From Gemmiger formicilis (GTDB lineage: Bacteria; Bacillota; Clostridia; Oscillospirales; Ruminococcaceae): a stretch of 64,000 nucleotides of DNA. Shown in pieces: positions 28,325 to 36,434 of the stretch. The notes below the pieces were generated by a model. That model did not search any database, was not told the origin of the DNA, and worked only from the letters and a program-made list of their open reading frames with translations. The position numbers were made by a program, and so were the translations under genes. How positions within the stretch are numbered: position 1 is the first letter of the stretch; every line of letters begins with the position of its first letter. Location: contig NZ_FUYF01000002.1 in the NCBI RefSeq assembly GCF_900167555.1, positions 186,001-250,000 of the forward strand. Direction: 5' to 3'.

Positions 28325-28544
28325 ATATTCAATAGGCCACGAATGTGATTTTTTGACACGCCGGAGTATGAGCAGGAGCTGACAAGCAAGTTACGGTGGC
28401 CGCATAAAAAGGCGCACGGCAAACACACCCGGGCAAGGACTGCGCTTGCCGGGAACAGCATGTGAGAGGTGTCCCTTGCGCTATAGGACACCCGGCAAAA
28501 GGGCGCACCTCGCCCCTGGTCGGAGCCTTTGGGGGCGGAAGGCT

Positions 28545-28787
28545 TTACCCGCTGATAGCATCCTCGACCACGTCCAGCAGGTGGCAGGGGTCGAGCTGGG
28601 CGGCGGTGCAGCGGCGTGCGAGGGCCTCGACGAAGGCGCGATCCAACGATACGTCGGAGATAAACTGTACGACCTGCTGGCAGCCGCGGAGGTCCCGCGC
28701 GGCCAGAATGCCGTAGGTAGTGTAGGGCCCGAGCTCGGGCGCGGAGAGCTTTTGACAGACAACGCGATAGGTATACACGATTTTCAC
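28545..28787 (-). CDS. DUF6514-like small protein
   Basis: An 80-residue protein starting at GTG 28787 with AGCAGGAG just upstream. The sequence (YRVVCQKLSAPELGPYTTYGI near the start, ISDVSLDRAFVEALARRC in the middle, and the ending QLDPCHLLDVVEDAI) resembles a family of small Clostridia proteins annotated as DUF6514, from memory. These are cytoplasmic, have no known function and often contain the H-L-x-D-V-V-E-D end. It is divergent from the XRE regulator at 29010, whose promoter lies in the 220-bp gap, so the pair may be functionally linked. The low hydrophobicity and good family match make it a real gene despite its size. Confidence 0.7.
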   Translation of the reverse strand: MKIVYTYRVVCQKLSAPELGPYTTYGILAARDLRGCQQVVQFISDVSLDRAFVEALARRCTAAQLDPCHLLDVVEDAISG

Positions 28788-28818
28788 CCACTCCTGCTAT
28801 GCTACATAACAAAATATA

Positions 28819-28847
28819 TTGACAAAAAATGGTAACTAGAGTAAAAT
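28819..28847 (+). promoter_or_regulatory. Near-consensus promoter of the XRE regulator
   Basis: TTGACA (28819-28824), exactly 17 bp, TAAAAT (28842-28847). It lies about 160 bp ahead of the regulator start, leaving a leader that contains the inverted repeat at 28861-28917. Confidence 0.8.
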
Positions 28848-28860
28848 TGTGGTAGTGTTA

Positions 28861-28917
28861 GTGTACTTATAGATGCCGCCCTTCACAATATAGCATATCC
28901 CGGTGTGCAAAGTACAC
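28861..28917. promoter_or_regulatory. Spaced inverted repeat downstream of the XRE promoter
   Basis: GTGTACTT (28861-28868) and AAGTACAC (28910-28917) are inverted copies separated by 41 bp, just past the transcription start. They are candidate operators for autoregulation by the encoded helix-turn-helix protein. Confidence 0.4.
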
Positions 28918-29009
28918 AACCAGTGCCGGAAATTTTGGCGGCGCATTTTGCACCGCCGCTTTGCTGTTTTTCCGGCGGTGAATCGCGTTTTGAGGGGAGA
29001 GAAGATGTT

Positions 29010-29615
29010 ATGTCCGCATATCGATGCCGTGTGGCAGAAGCAATGACCGCTGCGAGGGAGGCAGCGGGTGTTTCACAGCGGGAACTGGCAGACCGCCTGG
29101 GCCGGGATAAGCGCACGATCCAGAAATGGGAAAAGGGCGAGATGAAAATCGCGCTTGAGGATTTTCTGGCCGTCTTTGATGCGCTAAAAGTGCAGGTGGA
29201 GCCGTACTCCAAATGGATTCGGCACCCAGAGCTTTTCCCCAATGGTCTGTCGGACATCCTGCAATACTCCACCGATAAAAAGCGCGCGGCACTGGGGGAT
29301 TTCTACTGCCGCCAGGCGTCGCCCATGGAGGTCGAGCAGGAATATTACTTTCTGTTTGCTGACCACGGCAGCGACTACCACGGCATGTACCAGCAGTGGA
29401 TGGCCAACCTGCTGACACCGCTGCGGGATCGCCGCCGCATCTGTGCCCAGGTTATTGAGAATTATAACGAGGCCCTTGCCACCGGGACCATCACCGACCC
29501 GGACGCGCCCCAGCCCAACATGGAGGTCCTGCAGGCCTGCTATGAGGCCAGCGCCCAGAGCATCCAGAACGGCGCCAACGGCTACACGATGCTGAGCCTT
29601 GATTTGAACCGCTGA
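29010..29615 (+). CDS. XRE-family helix-turn-helix regulator
   Basis: From ATG 29010 the protein has 201 residues. The first ~65 form an XRE/Cro helix-turn-helix (AREAAGVSQRELADRLGRDKRTIQKWEKGEMK). The remaining ~135 residues are of unknown type, with acidic and aromatic stretches (EQEYYFLFADHGSDYHGMYQQ) that may sense a ligand or mediate dimerisation. The in-frame extension to 28905 is unlikely, since GAGGGGAG is placed for ATG 29010. It has its own strong promoter. Possible targets are the divergent DUF6514 gene, itself, or the nearby pilus operon; nothing in the sequence decides between them. Confidence 0.85.
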   Translation: MSAYRCRVAEAMTAAREAAGVSQRELADRLGRDKRTIQKWEKGEMKIALEDFLAVFDALKVQVEPYSKWIRHPELFPNGLSDILQYSTDKKRAALGDFYCRQASPMEVEQEYYFLFADHGSDYHGMYQQWMANLLTPLRDRRRICAQVIENYNEALATGTITDPDAPQPNMEVLQACYEASAQSIQNGANGYTMLSLDLNR

Positions 29616-29633
29616 CAAAAGCATAAACCCGCC

Positions 29634-29668
29634 GCCCCCTGCGTACACTCTGCGCAGGGGGCTTTGTT
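29634..29668 (+). terminator. Stem-loop between XRE gene and ftsW-like gene
   Basis: GCCCCCTGCG (29634-29643) / CGCAGGGGGC (29653-29662) followed by TTTGTT. It looks like a terminator for the XRE gene, but it also contains the only purine-rich run ahead of the downstream ATG (29669). The hairpin may therefore mask the ribosome binding site of the next gene. Confidence 0.6.
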
Positions 29669-30808
29669 ATGGCTGCACTTGTACAAAGGATTCGGGCGCG
29701 GGCGGCATCGCTGCCGACATTCGACATACCGTTTCTGCTGATCTTGCTGCTGTTGTTGAGCTACGGGCTCATCATGCTGTTCTCCGCGGGGTACGCGGTG
29801 GCGCTCTACCGCCGCGGCGACGCCTACACCTACATCCGCCCGCAGCTGCTGTTTGCGGCGCTGGGCGTGCTGGCTATGTACGCGGCCAGCCTGGTGGACT
29901 ACCACGTCTGGCACAGGCTGGCCTGGCCGATGCTGGGGATCTCGCTGCTTTTGCTTGCCATCGTGCTTTTCATGCCGGAGTACAACGGCTGCAAGCGGTG
30001 GATCGTGCTGCCGGGGCTGGGCACGCTGCAACCCAGTGAAATCGCAAAATTCTCGATTGTGCTGGTGTTCTCGCATATCATCTCACTGAATCATGACAAG
30101 ATGAAGTCGTTTTCCACAGGCGTTGTGCCGTTCGCGTTGATTCTGGGGGTCGTCACGGTGCTCATGCTGCTGGAGCCGCACCTGTCCGGCACGCTGCTGA
30201 TCCTGTCCATCGGCGCGGTGCTGATGTTTGTGGGCGGCACGGGGCTGCACTGGTTCGGGCTGGCCGGGGGGCTGGGCGCGGCGGCCATTGCGGCGGCGGT
30301 CATTGCGCTGCCGGAGCTGGTGCCCTACGCCACGGACCGGCTCGCGTCGTGGCGCGACCCCTTTGCCGACCCGCTGGGCGAAGGTCACCAGACGATCCAG
30401 AGCCTCTACGCCATCGCGTCGGGCGGGCTGGCCGGGCTGGGGCTGGGCAACAGCCGACAGAAATATCTGTACGTGCCGGAGCCGCAGAACGACTTTATTT
30501 TTTCGATTTTGTGTGAGGAGCTTGGTTTTATCGGGGCGGCGCTGGTCGTGGCGCTGTTTTTGCTGCTGCTCTTGCGCGGCATGTCGATTGCGGTGCGTGC
30601 GCGGGATAAGTTCGGCGCACTGCTCGTCGTCGGGTTCGTCGTGCAGGTCACGCTGCAGGCAATTCTGAACATGGCCGTTGTGACGAACACGATCCCGAAC
30701 ACCGGCATCAGCCTGCCGTTTTTCTCGTCGGGCGGCACCAGCTTATTGATGCTGCTGGGGGAGATGGGCATCGTGCTGTCGGTGTCCAGGCAGACGGATA
30801 TGGTGTAG
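29669..30808 (+). CDS. FtsW/RodA/SpoVE-family peptidoglycan glycosyltransferase
   Basis: A 379-residue SEDS-family membrane protein with about ten helices. SEDS proteins polymerise lipid II into glycan strands with a partner class B penicillin-binding protein. Family signatures: KRWIVLPGLGTLQPSEIAK, LLEPHLSGTLLI, the extracellular loop GEGHQTIQSLYAIASGG with GLGLGNSRQKYLYVPEPQNDFIF, and NTGISLPFFSSGGTSLL near the end. The G-x-x-x-Q and PEPQNDFIF segments favour the FtsW/SpoVE branch over RodA, but sequence alone does not settle it. No pbp gene is adjacent. The start at 29669 lies immediately after a stem-loop, and a terminator follows the gene. Confidence 0.93.
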   Translation: MAALVQRIRARAASLPTFDIPFLLILLLLLSYGLIMLFSAGYAVALYRRGDAYTYIRPQLLFAALGVLAMYAASLVDYHVWHRLAWPMLGISLLLLAIVLFMPEYNGCKRWIVLPGLGTLQPSEIAKFSIVLVFSHIISLNHDKMKSFSTGVVPFALILGVVTVLMLLEPHLSGTLLILSIGAVLMFVGGTGLHWFGLAGGLGAAAIAAAVIALPELVPYATDRLASWRDPFADPLGEGHQTIQSLYAIASGGLAGLGLGNSRQKYLYVPEPQNDFIFSILCEELGFIGAALVVALFLLLLLRGMSIAVRARDKFGALLVVGFVVQVTLQAILNMAVVTNTIPNTGISLPFFSSGGTSLLMLLGEMGIVLSVSRQTDMV

Positions 30809-30877
30809 GGAACATTCCCTTGGCCCCTCGCAGAGGGAGGCAAGGACGTCCCAATATTTGTTCAACCTTTTTTCACA

Positions 30878-30915
30878 CTCCCACCGTTGCAACGGCGGGA
30901 GTTTTGTTTTATAAT
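30878..30915 (+). promoter_or_regulatory. Terminator of the ftsW-like gene overlapping a promoter for the next gene
   Basis: Hairpin CTCCCACCGTTGC / AACGGCGGGAG (30878-30901) with TTTTGTTTT is a good intrinsic terminator. The same bases contain TTGCAA (30887-30892), a 17-bp spacer and TATAAT (30910-30915). Termination and initiation signals therefore share one 38-bp segment. Confidence 0.75.
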
Positions 30916-30947
30916 TAAACTGTATTTTTGTGTGAAAGGGGTGCCGC

Positions 30948-32264
30948 ATGGCAAAACCAAAAAACCAAAAACCACCCTTTGCCCTGCGGGCGCTGGCGGC
31001 GTTCGCCGTGACGCTGGCGGCGCTTTTCGTGCTGCTGCTGGCGGCCTACGCCCTGCCCGGGGAGCCGGTGCGGGACCATGTCTACGACTCAGCGGTGAAA
31101 ATCGCCGGTGAGGGGCTGTACCCGGAATATCTGAACTTCAAGCTGTTCCAGATGGACAACTACACCGACACGATCATGCTGACCGAGGCCGCGTCCGCCG
31201 ACGAGGCCCCGCCGCTGACCGCCATGATGACGAATACGGCCTACAACGTCGATAACTTTGAGACGCTGGCCGACGACCTGCAATGGTACATAGAAAGGGA
31301 CTGGGCCGCGGGCGCACAGCGCACCGACGCGCCCGCGCTTGTGCCGTTCTCCTACGCGCGGTACTGGCACGGCTACCTGATCTGGCTGCGCCCGCTGCTG
31401 CTGGTCACCGACATCACCGGCGTGCGCGTGGTGCAGTATCTGGTGCTGGCGGCGCTGTTTGCCGCGGTGGCGGTACTGCTGCGCCGCCGCTGCGGGCTGC
31501 GGGCCGCGGTGTGGTTCGCGGTCAGTCAGCTGCTGGTCACGGCGTTCTGGGCACCGCATCAGGTACAGTTTTTCACCTGCTTTGCCGTTGCCTACGCGGG
31601 CTGCGTCTGGGTGCTGGCCAAGCCCCGCCGCAGCGATGATGTCTGCCTGGCACTGCTGGTTCTTGGTGTTGTGACGTCGTTCTGTGACCTGCTCGTCACG
31701 CCGGTGCTGACCCTTGGCCTGCCGCTTGTCTGCTGGCTGCTTGAGCCGCAGCAGCGCCTGCGGGCCGGCACAAGGCAGTGCGGCATCGTTGTGGGCGGCA
31801 GCCTGACGTGGGGCGTCGGCTACCTGCTCTGCTGGGCATCCAAGTGGGTGCTGGCCGGGCTTGTCACCGGGCAGAACGTCATTGCCGACGCGCTGCATCA
31901 GGTGGGCGTGCGCACTGCCGCTGACAGCTGGCACGGTATGGAATTGACCTGGGGTAATATTTTACATTTTGTATACATAACACTGGCGGGCAAACACCTG
32001 TTCTGGCCGCTGGTGCTGGCTGTCGTTCTGCTTCTGGCGCTGTTTGCGGCCAGCATCCGGGACAGGCAGCAGCTCGCACGCGCACTGCCGCTGGGGCTCT
32101 GCGCGCTGATGACCCCGGCGTGGTTCATCGTGCTGCGCACCCACAGCATCCAGCACGGCTGGTTCACCTGGCGTGCACTGGGACTGACCGTCTTTGCAGG
32201 GCTGGCGTTTTTGTATTATTGCTGTGATGTGCGGCAAATCGCCAAACGTTTAAAACGCACGTAA
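30948..32264 (+). CDS. Polytopic membrane protein of unknown function
   Basis: A 438-residue protein. ATG 30948 is preceded by GAAAGGGGTGCCGC. One N-terminal helix (residues ~15-35) is followed by an extracytoplasmic domain of about 110 residues (DHVYDSAVKIAGEGLYPEY, FQMDNYTDTIMLTEAA, RYWHGYLIWLRPLL), then about nine helices to the end. The layout of one helix, a luminal segment with D-N-Y-T-D and RYWHGY words, and a multi-helix body resembles membrane glycosyltransferase-like proteins, but I recognise no catalytic motif and do not assign one. It has its own promoter. Neighbours are the ftsW-like gene and an LCP-family gene, so a role in envelope assembly is plausible only by context. Confidence 0.75.
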   Translation: MAKPKNQKPPFALRALAAFAVTLAALFVLLLAAYALPGEPVRDHVYDSAVKIAGEGLYPEYLNFKLFQMDNYTDTIMLTEAASADEAPPLTAMMTNTAYNVDNFETLADDLQWYIERDWAAGAQRTDAPALVPFSYARYWHGYLIWLRPLLLVTDITGVRVVQYLVLAALFAAVAVLLRRRCGLRAAVWFAVSQLLVTAFWAPHQVQFFTCFAVAYAGCVWVLAKPRRSDDVCLALLVLGVVTSFCDLLVTPVLTLGLPLVCWLLEPQQRLRAGTRQCGIVVGGSLTWGVGYLLCWASKWVLAGLVTGQNVIADALHQVGVRTAADSWHGMELTWGNILHFVYITLAGKHLFWPLVLAVVLLLALFAASIRDRQQLARALPLGLCALMTPAWFIVLRTHSIQHGWFTWRALGLTVFAGLAFLYYCCDVRQIAKRLKRT

Positions 32265-32269
32265 TACGT

Positions 32270-32374
32270 GTAGGAGCAGCCATTGGCCGCCCGCCGACCT
32301 TGCCGCGGCAGTTCTTTCCGGGAAAGCTGTGTACATGGCAAGCGGGCACGGGCGAGCAATGCTCGCCCCTACAC
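32270..32374. repeat. Two dispersed palindromes upstream of the LCP gene
   Basis: The first (32270-32295) has core GCCATTGGC after GTAGGAGCA. The second (32350-32374) reads GGGCGAGCAATGCTCGCCC followed by CTAC. Both are members of the constant-frame family. Confidence 0.65.
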
Positions 32375-32416
32375 AATAGGATTATAGGTAAGGCAACAAC
32401 AGGGGAAAGTAAAAAT

Positions 32417-34732
32417 ATGAACGAACTGGAAACGAAAACTGAAAAAACAACCGATGGAACGCCAAAAAGGAACCCGTGGCGGCGCCTGCCCAAGGGCGGC
32501 AAAATCGCAGTCATTGTTGTCGGCATTCTGGCCGTGCTGGCTGTGCTGGCGGCCCTTTACGTCAACGGCAAGCTCGACCTGCTGCGCTATGATGACGGCA
32601 GCGTCAGCGAGATGGGTGAGATCGGCGCGGACGAGGACCAGGACCTGGACGGAACCGGCCTGACCCACACCGAAAGCGAGATGACAATGCCCGAGGGCAG
32701 CCCGTTCTCTGACGACAGCGTGCTGAACATCCTGCTCATCGGCACCGACGAGCGCACCGAGGCCGTCAACGACGCCGATGCCTTCACCCACCTGAACCAG
32801 CTCGACGGCACGGAGGACACCACCGAGTTCAGCGACGACGCGCGCTCCGACAGCATGATCCTGGTCTCGCTCGACATCAAGGATCACGTCATCCGGCTGG
32901 TCTCCATCGAGCGCGGCACCGGTGTGCCGATCCTGCTGGACGGCTATGAGGGCCAGTACGACTGGATCACCCACACTTTCCGCTACGGCGGCGCAAAGCT
33001 GACAATGAAAACCATCGAGGACTGCTTCAACGTGCAGGTAGACCACTACGTCCGCGTCAACTTCAACTCCTTCGTCCAGATCGTGGACGCCGTCGGCGGC
33101 GTAGACCTTGATATTACCGAGATGGAGGCCAAGGCCCTGAACTGGGAGGTCCCCTCCAACTCGATGCTGATCGTCAACCACGTTGACCCGGGCCCCAACC
33201 ACTTTGACGGCTACACGGCGCTGCAATACGCCCGTCTGCGCAAGATCGACAACGACTGGAAGCGCGTCGAGCGCCAGCGCACCGTCATTAAGGCCGTGCT
33301 GGATCAGGTGCAGAACGCCAGCGTCATGGAGCTGGACAACCTGCTCAACACCATTCTGCCGCTGATCCAGACGAACTTTACCAAGTCCGAGATCGCCGCG
33401 CTGCTCGTGCAGCTGCCGGGCTTTTTGGGCTGCGATGTACAGCAGATGTCCTTGCCGCTGCAGGGCACCTACGGCATCCGCACGGGCATGGATGACCGCC
33501 TGATGTACGACCCCGACTGGGTCGTGAATATTAAGGCATTGCAGGACTTTTTGTACAATGATAAGACCGCCGAGGAGGTCATTGCCGCCACGCCGGAGAC
33601 CGCCGCCGCCGAGGCCGCGGGCGAGCTGGTCATTGCGACCCGCGAGAGCGCCGACGTGACCAACCCCGTGGAGGAGTACAATAGTAAGTATCTGCACCGC
33701 ATTGATATGACTTATGCGCTCGATGCGTCGGACTTCGGCAGCGACGAGTACCGCGTCTTTGTGGCCGACACCGACAACCTGCGCGGCAATGAGCTGCGCG
33801 GTGCGCTGATCGACAAGCTGTACAGCGCGGGCGTGCGGGTCGTGGCCGTGCCGGACGGCGCCGCCGCGGGCGTGCTGCTGGACAACTATCTGCAGACCGG
33901 CAATACCGGGAGCCTGGACAGCTACCTGTCCGTGCTGCCCGCCGACCGGCGCGACAGCGCCCGCACCCTGTGGGAGCACGTCCGCACGCGCTACCCCGGT
34001 GCTTTCCACGCCGCGGGTCTGGGGGCAGATGCCCGCAGTGCGACAGTGGGCAAAGCGCTGACCGTGCTGGCCAATGCGAGCCACAACACGCCCGAGACAG
34101 AGATCACCGAGGCTGTGCAGGTCATGCGCAGCGGCACGACCAGCAATGCCGTCTACTGGTTCAAGACGGCGATGGCCAAATATCCGCGCCAGATGGAGCG
34201 GTTCTTCGGCAGCAGTTACGCCGCCGTGTCCCGCCTGTACTACGCCATGCAGGGCACGCTGAACGTCGCGGACGACAGTGAGCTGCCGACCTACGACGCG
34301 AAGCAGCTGCTGAAAACCTATAAGAAGGACGGCATCCTGATCTTTACCGACGAGGCCGGCGCCCTGATGACCGAGGGCAGCATGGCGTCCGAGCTGCAGG
34401 CGCAGCTGGATAAGCAGAAATACGGCGAGGACGAGGACCCGCAGCGCGTCTGCGCCATTGGCGCAGTCTACGGCACCTGGAGCAACGCCGGCAGCTTCAC
34501 GCCCGACGATACCGAGACCGCCTGGGACGCCGACAGCCTGACCGAAGCCTTAGGCAGCGACGCCCTGCGCGGAAAAGATATGCTGCTGGTGCTGGACGGC
34601 GAGGACAGCCCCTACCTGACGGAGAACTGCCTGCTGAAGGACACCGACACCCCCGTGGCCGAACAGGTGCAAAAACTGTTTGTGTTGGATAAAAACAACA
34701 TGGCGTCGCCGGAATCCGCAGAATCTGAATAA
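32417..34732 (+). CDS. LytR-CpsA-Psr (LCP) family protein with extended C-terminal domain
   Basis: A 771-residue protein from ATG 32417 (AGGGGAAAG upstream). It has a cytoplasmic tail and a membrane helix (residues ~31-50). An LCP domain (~95-290) contains NILLIGTDER, RSDSMILVSLD, IERGTGVPI and ALQYARLRKIDNDWKRVERQ, with the conserved arginines. LCP enzymes transfer undecaprenyl-phosphate-linked glycans to peptidoglycan. The C-terminal ~330 residues are unusual. After a linker comes a domain with YRVFVADTDNLRGNELRGA, GVRVVAVPDGAAAGVLLDNY and long helical stretches. Its order recalls ChaN/erythromycin-esterase-like folds, but this is a weak impression. It is not the small LytR_C domain common in the family. 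The substrate is unknown. Confidence 0.88.
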   Translation: MNELETKTEKTTDGTPKRNPWRRLPKGGKIAVIVVGILAVLAVLAALYVNGKLDLLRYDDGSVSEMGEIGADEDQDLDGTGLTHTESEMTMPEGSPFSDDSVLNILLIGTDERTEAVNDADAFTHLNQLDGTEDTTEFSDDARSDSMILVSLDIKDHVIRLVSIERGTGVPILLDGYEGQYDWITHTFRYGGAKLTMKTIEDCFNVQVDHYVRVNFNSFVQIVDAVGGVDLDITEMEAKALNWEVPSNSMLIVNHVDPGPNHFDGYTALQYARLRKIDNDWKRVERQRTVIKAVLDQVQNASVMELDNLLNTILPLIQTNFTKSEIAALLVQLPGFLGCDVQQMSLPLQGTYGIRTGMDDRLMYDPDWVVNIKALQDFLYNDKTAEEVIAATPETAAAEAAGELVIATRESADVTNPVEEYNSKYLHRIDMTYALDASDFGSDEYRVFVADTDNLRGNELRGALIDKLYSAGVRVVAVPDGAAAGVLLDNYLQTGNTGSLDSYLSVLPADRRDSARTLWEHVRTRYPGAFHAAGLGADARSATVGKALTVLANASHNTPETEITEAVQVMRSGTTSNAVYWFKTAMAKYPRQMERFFGSSYAAVSRLYYAMQGTLNVADDSELPTYDAKQLLKTYKKDGILIFTDEAGALMTEGSMASELQAQLDKQKYGEDEDPQRVCAIGAVYGTWSNAGSFTPDDTETAWDADSLTEALGSDALRGKDMLLVLDGEDSPYLTENCLLKDTDTPVAEQVQKLFVLDKNNMASPESAESE

Positions 34733-34748
34733 AATTTGAAATTGGGTG

Positions 34749-34777
34749 TTGACAAACACGCCCGTGTGTGGTATAAA
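34749..34777 (+). promoter_or_regulatory. Promoter of the T-box/trpXYZ operon
   Basis: TTGACA (34749-34754), 17-bp spacer, TATAAA (34772-34777). It lies just upstream of the T-box leader. Confidence 0.85.
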
Positions 34778-34789
34778 TGCTTTAAACCA

Positions 34790-35069
34790 ATGAAGCGAAA
34801 GTAAAGCACACAGCGCAGTTACAGAGAGTCCCCGATGCTGGGAAGGGGATACAGAGCGGGTCTGCATAATGGTTCGCGGAGGGCACGGGGAAACGGGCAT
34901 GGCCCGCAGTATCCGTTGACGGGCAGCTCCCGTTACAGAGCAGGGGAATGTTGGTTCCCTACAGAGTGGCCGTGATAGTATAGTAAGCACGGCAAGCAAG
35001 GTGGCACCACAGATTTGTTTTATCTGCCCTTGCACAGGAGAAGTTCTGTGCAAGGGCAGTTTTGTTTTT
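34790..35069 (+). ncRNA. T-box leader, tryptophan specifier
   Basis: The basal helix of stem I is GCGAA (34795-34799) with TTCGC (34873-34877). Directly after GCGAA comes AGTA, the S-turn half of a specifier loop. The opposite strand holds TGG (34870-34872), the Trp codon, next to the basal helix. The T-box sequence AAGGTGGCACCAC is at 34998-35010. A strong terminator follows: CTGCCCTTGCACAG (35024-35037) / CTGTGCAAGGGCAG (35046-35059) with TTTTGTTTTT. Uncharged tRNA-Trp would favour the antiterminator and switch on the transporter downstream. The overall length of about 280 nt is normal. Confidence 0.93.
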
Positions 35070-35160
35070 AACAATGGGGGAGAGGGAACATGAACCTGAT
35101 GAAAGAGCGATGGCAAGCCTGAATTTGTAAAACTGGATGGCCCGGAAACGCACCGGGCAC

Positions 35161-35184
35161 TATAGGGGCAATGACCGCCCCTAC
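35161..35184. repeat. Dispersed palindrome between T-box and trpX
   Basis: TATAGGGGCAATGACCGCCC followed by CTAC: a degenerate member of the constant-frame palindrome family, 45 bp before the trpX start. Confidence 0.5.
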
Positions 35185-35228
35185 AAACCTGACATTCACT
35201 ACAATTTACAAAGTAAGGAGAATTTACC

Positions 35229-36269
35229 ATGAAAAAGTTTGTTGCTGTTCTGTCCGCCGCCGCTATGATGACCAGCTTGGCCGCCTGTGGTTACACCGCC
35301 GATACCGCCAACACTGCCGCATCTTCCGCCGAGACCACCGCGTCCGCTGCTGAGAGCACCGCGGACACCGCCGCCGCTGACAGCTACAAGGTCGCCATTG
35401 TCCAGCAGCTCGACCACGCCAGCCTCGACGAGATCCGCGTGGCTATTGAAAAAGAGCTGGATGCCAAGGCCGCCGAGAAGGGCATCACGATCGAGTACAA
35501 GGACTTCAACGGCCAGAACGACGCCACAACGCTGAACCAGATCGGCACACAGGTCGTCGCCGACGGCTATGACGCCATCATTCCCATCGCGACGCTGGCC
35601 GCCCAGTGCATGACCACCGCCGCCGAGTCCACCAAGACCCCGGTCATCTACGCGGCCATCTCCGACCCCGCCGCCGCAGACCTGACCGACATTGACTATG
35701 TCACCGGCACGTCCGACGCGCTGAACACCCAGTCCATCATGGATATGATGTTCGCCGCTCAGCCCGACATCCAGACCGTCGGCCTGCTCTACTCCAACTC
35801 CGAGGCCAACTCCACGACCCCGATTGCCGAGGCCAAGGCGTATCTGGATGCCAAGGGCATTGCCTACGTCGAAAAGACCGGCAACACCAACGACGAGATC
35901 ATGACCGCCGCGTCCAGCATGGTCGGCCAGGTCGATGCCGTCTTTACCCCGACGGACAACGTGGTCATGGCCGCTGCCGCCGCTGTCTCCGAGACGCTGA
36001 CCAAGGGCGGCATCCCGTTCTACACCGGCGCGGACAGCTTCGTCACGGCAGGTGCGTTTGCAACCTGCGGCGTCAACTACACCGAGCTGGGCACCTACAC
36101 CGCAGACATGGCGCTCGACATCCTCGAGACCGGCGTTGTCCCCGCGTACCACGTCATGGACGGCGGCATCATCACCGTCAACACCGAGACTGCCGCCGCC
36201 TTGGGCATCGACTACAGCGCCTTCAACGATCTGGCCGGCCAGGTCGTCGAGGTCACCACGGCGGAATAA
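35229..36269 (+). CDS. trpX: ABC transporter substrate-binding lipoprotein, TrpX type
   Basis: A 346-residue lipoprotein with signal peptide and lipobox (SLAAC, Cys at about residue 20). A disordered Ala/Thr/Ser linker (~21-50) is followed by a periplasmic-binding fold (~53-345) with YKVAIVQQLDHASLDEIRVA, TTLNQIGTQVVADGYDAIIP, NSEANSTTPIAEAK and DNVVMAAAAAV. This is the family of ABC substrate-binding proteins (COG2984 type) that includes the predicted tryptophan/tyrosine transporter TrpX. The Trp T-box directly upstream supports tryptophan as the substrate. Permease and ATPase genes follow. AAGGAGAATTTACC precedes the ATG. The ligand assignment rests on the T-box and gene context. Confidence 0.88.
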   Translation: MKKFVAVLSAAAMMTSLAACGYTADTANTAASSAETTASAAESTADTAAADSYKVAIVQQLDHASLDEIRVAIEKELDAKAAEKGITIEYKDFNGQNDATTLNQIGTQVVADGYDAIIPIATLAAQCMTTAAESTKTPVIYAAISDPAAADLTDIDYVTGTSDALNTQSIMDMMFAAQPDIQTVGLLYSNSEANSTTPIAEAKAYLDAKGIAYVEKTGNTNDEIMTAASSMVGQVDAVFTPTDNVVMAAAAAVSETLTKGGIPFYTGADSFVTAGAFATCGVNYTELGTYTADMALDILETGVVPAYHVMDGGIITVNTETAAALGIDYSAFNDLAGQVVEVTTAE

Positions 36270-36279
36270 AAAAATCCCG

Positions 36280-36412
36280 GCCCCCTCTGGGAGGGGGCTC
36301 CGCCCGCAGGCGGTGGGGGAGAGAGCCTGGCCATCACCCGAAATATTTCGGGCAGTGGCAAGGTTCTCTCCCCCTGTCCTGCGGACATCCCCCTCGCAGA
36401 GGGGGACAAGTT
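36280..36412. repeat. Large imperfect palindrome inside the trpXYZ operon
   Basis: About 130 bp with arms GGCCCCCTCTGGGAGGGGG...GGGGGAGAGAGCCTGGCCA and its near mirror TGGCAAGGTTCTCTCCCCC...CCCCTCGCAGAGGGGG. The centre is CCCGAAATATTTCGGG. It would form a very long hairpin between trpX and trpY and may lower expression of the downstream genes relative to the binding protein. Related modules are at 46797-46945 and 52714-52907. Confidence 0.75.
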
Positions 36413-36434
36413 TAATCAGAGAGGAAGTCACCCT

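Larger units (their letters stand above)
27751..28544. other. AT-rich regulatory gap upstream of the pilus operon; no gene seen
   Basis: This roughly 800-bp gap is markedly AT-rich between 27750 and 28280. It holds the adhesin leader (27751-27988), the operon promoter (27995-28023), a 23-bp perfect palindrome (28155-28177) and one dispersed palindrome (28299-28324). A small hairpin GGTGTCC/GGACACC lies near 28469-28493. In the leader, GAGAACACACAT occurs twice in tandem just before the ribosome binding site. Short open frames on both strands lack ribosome binding sites and family features. Confidence 0.6.

Noticed and set aside
28321-28812. 163-codon minus-strand frame overlapping the DUF6514 gene
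   Set aside because: The translation is Arg/Pro-rich and out of frame with the recognisable 80-residue DUF6514-like protein at 28545-28787.
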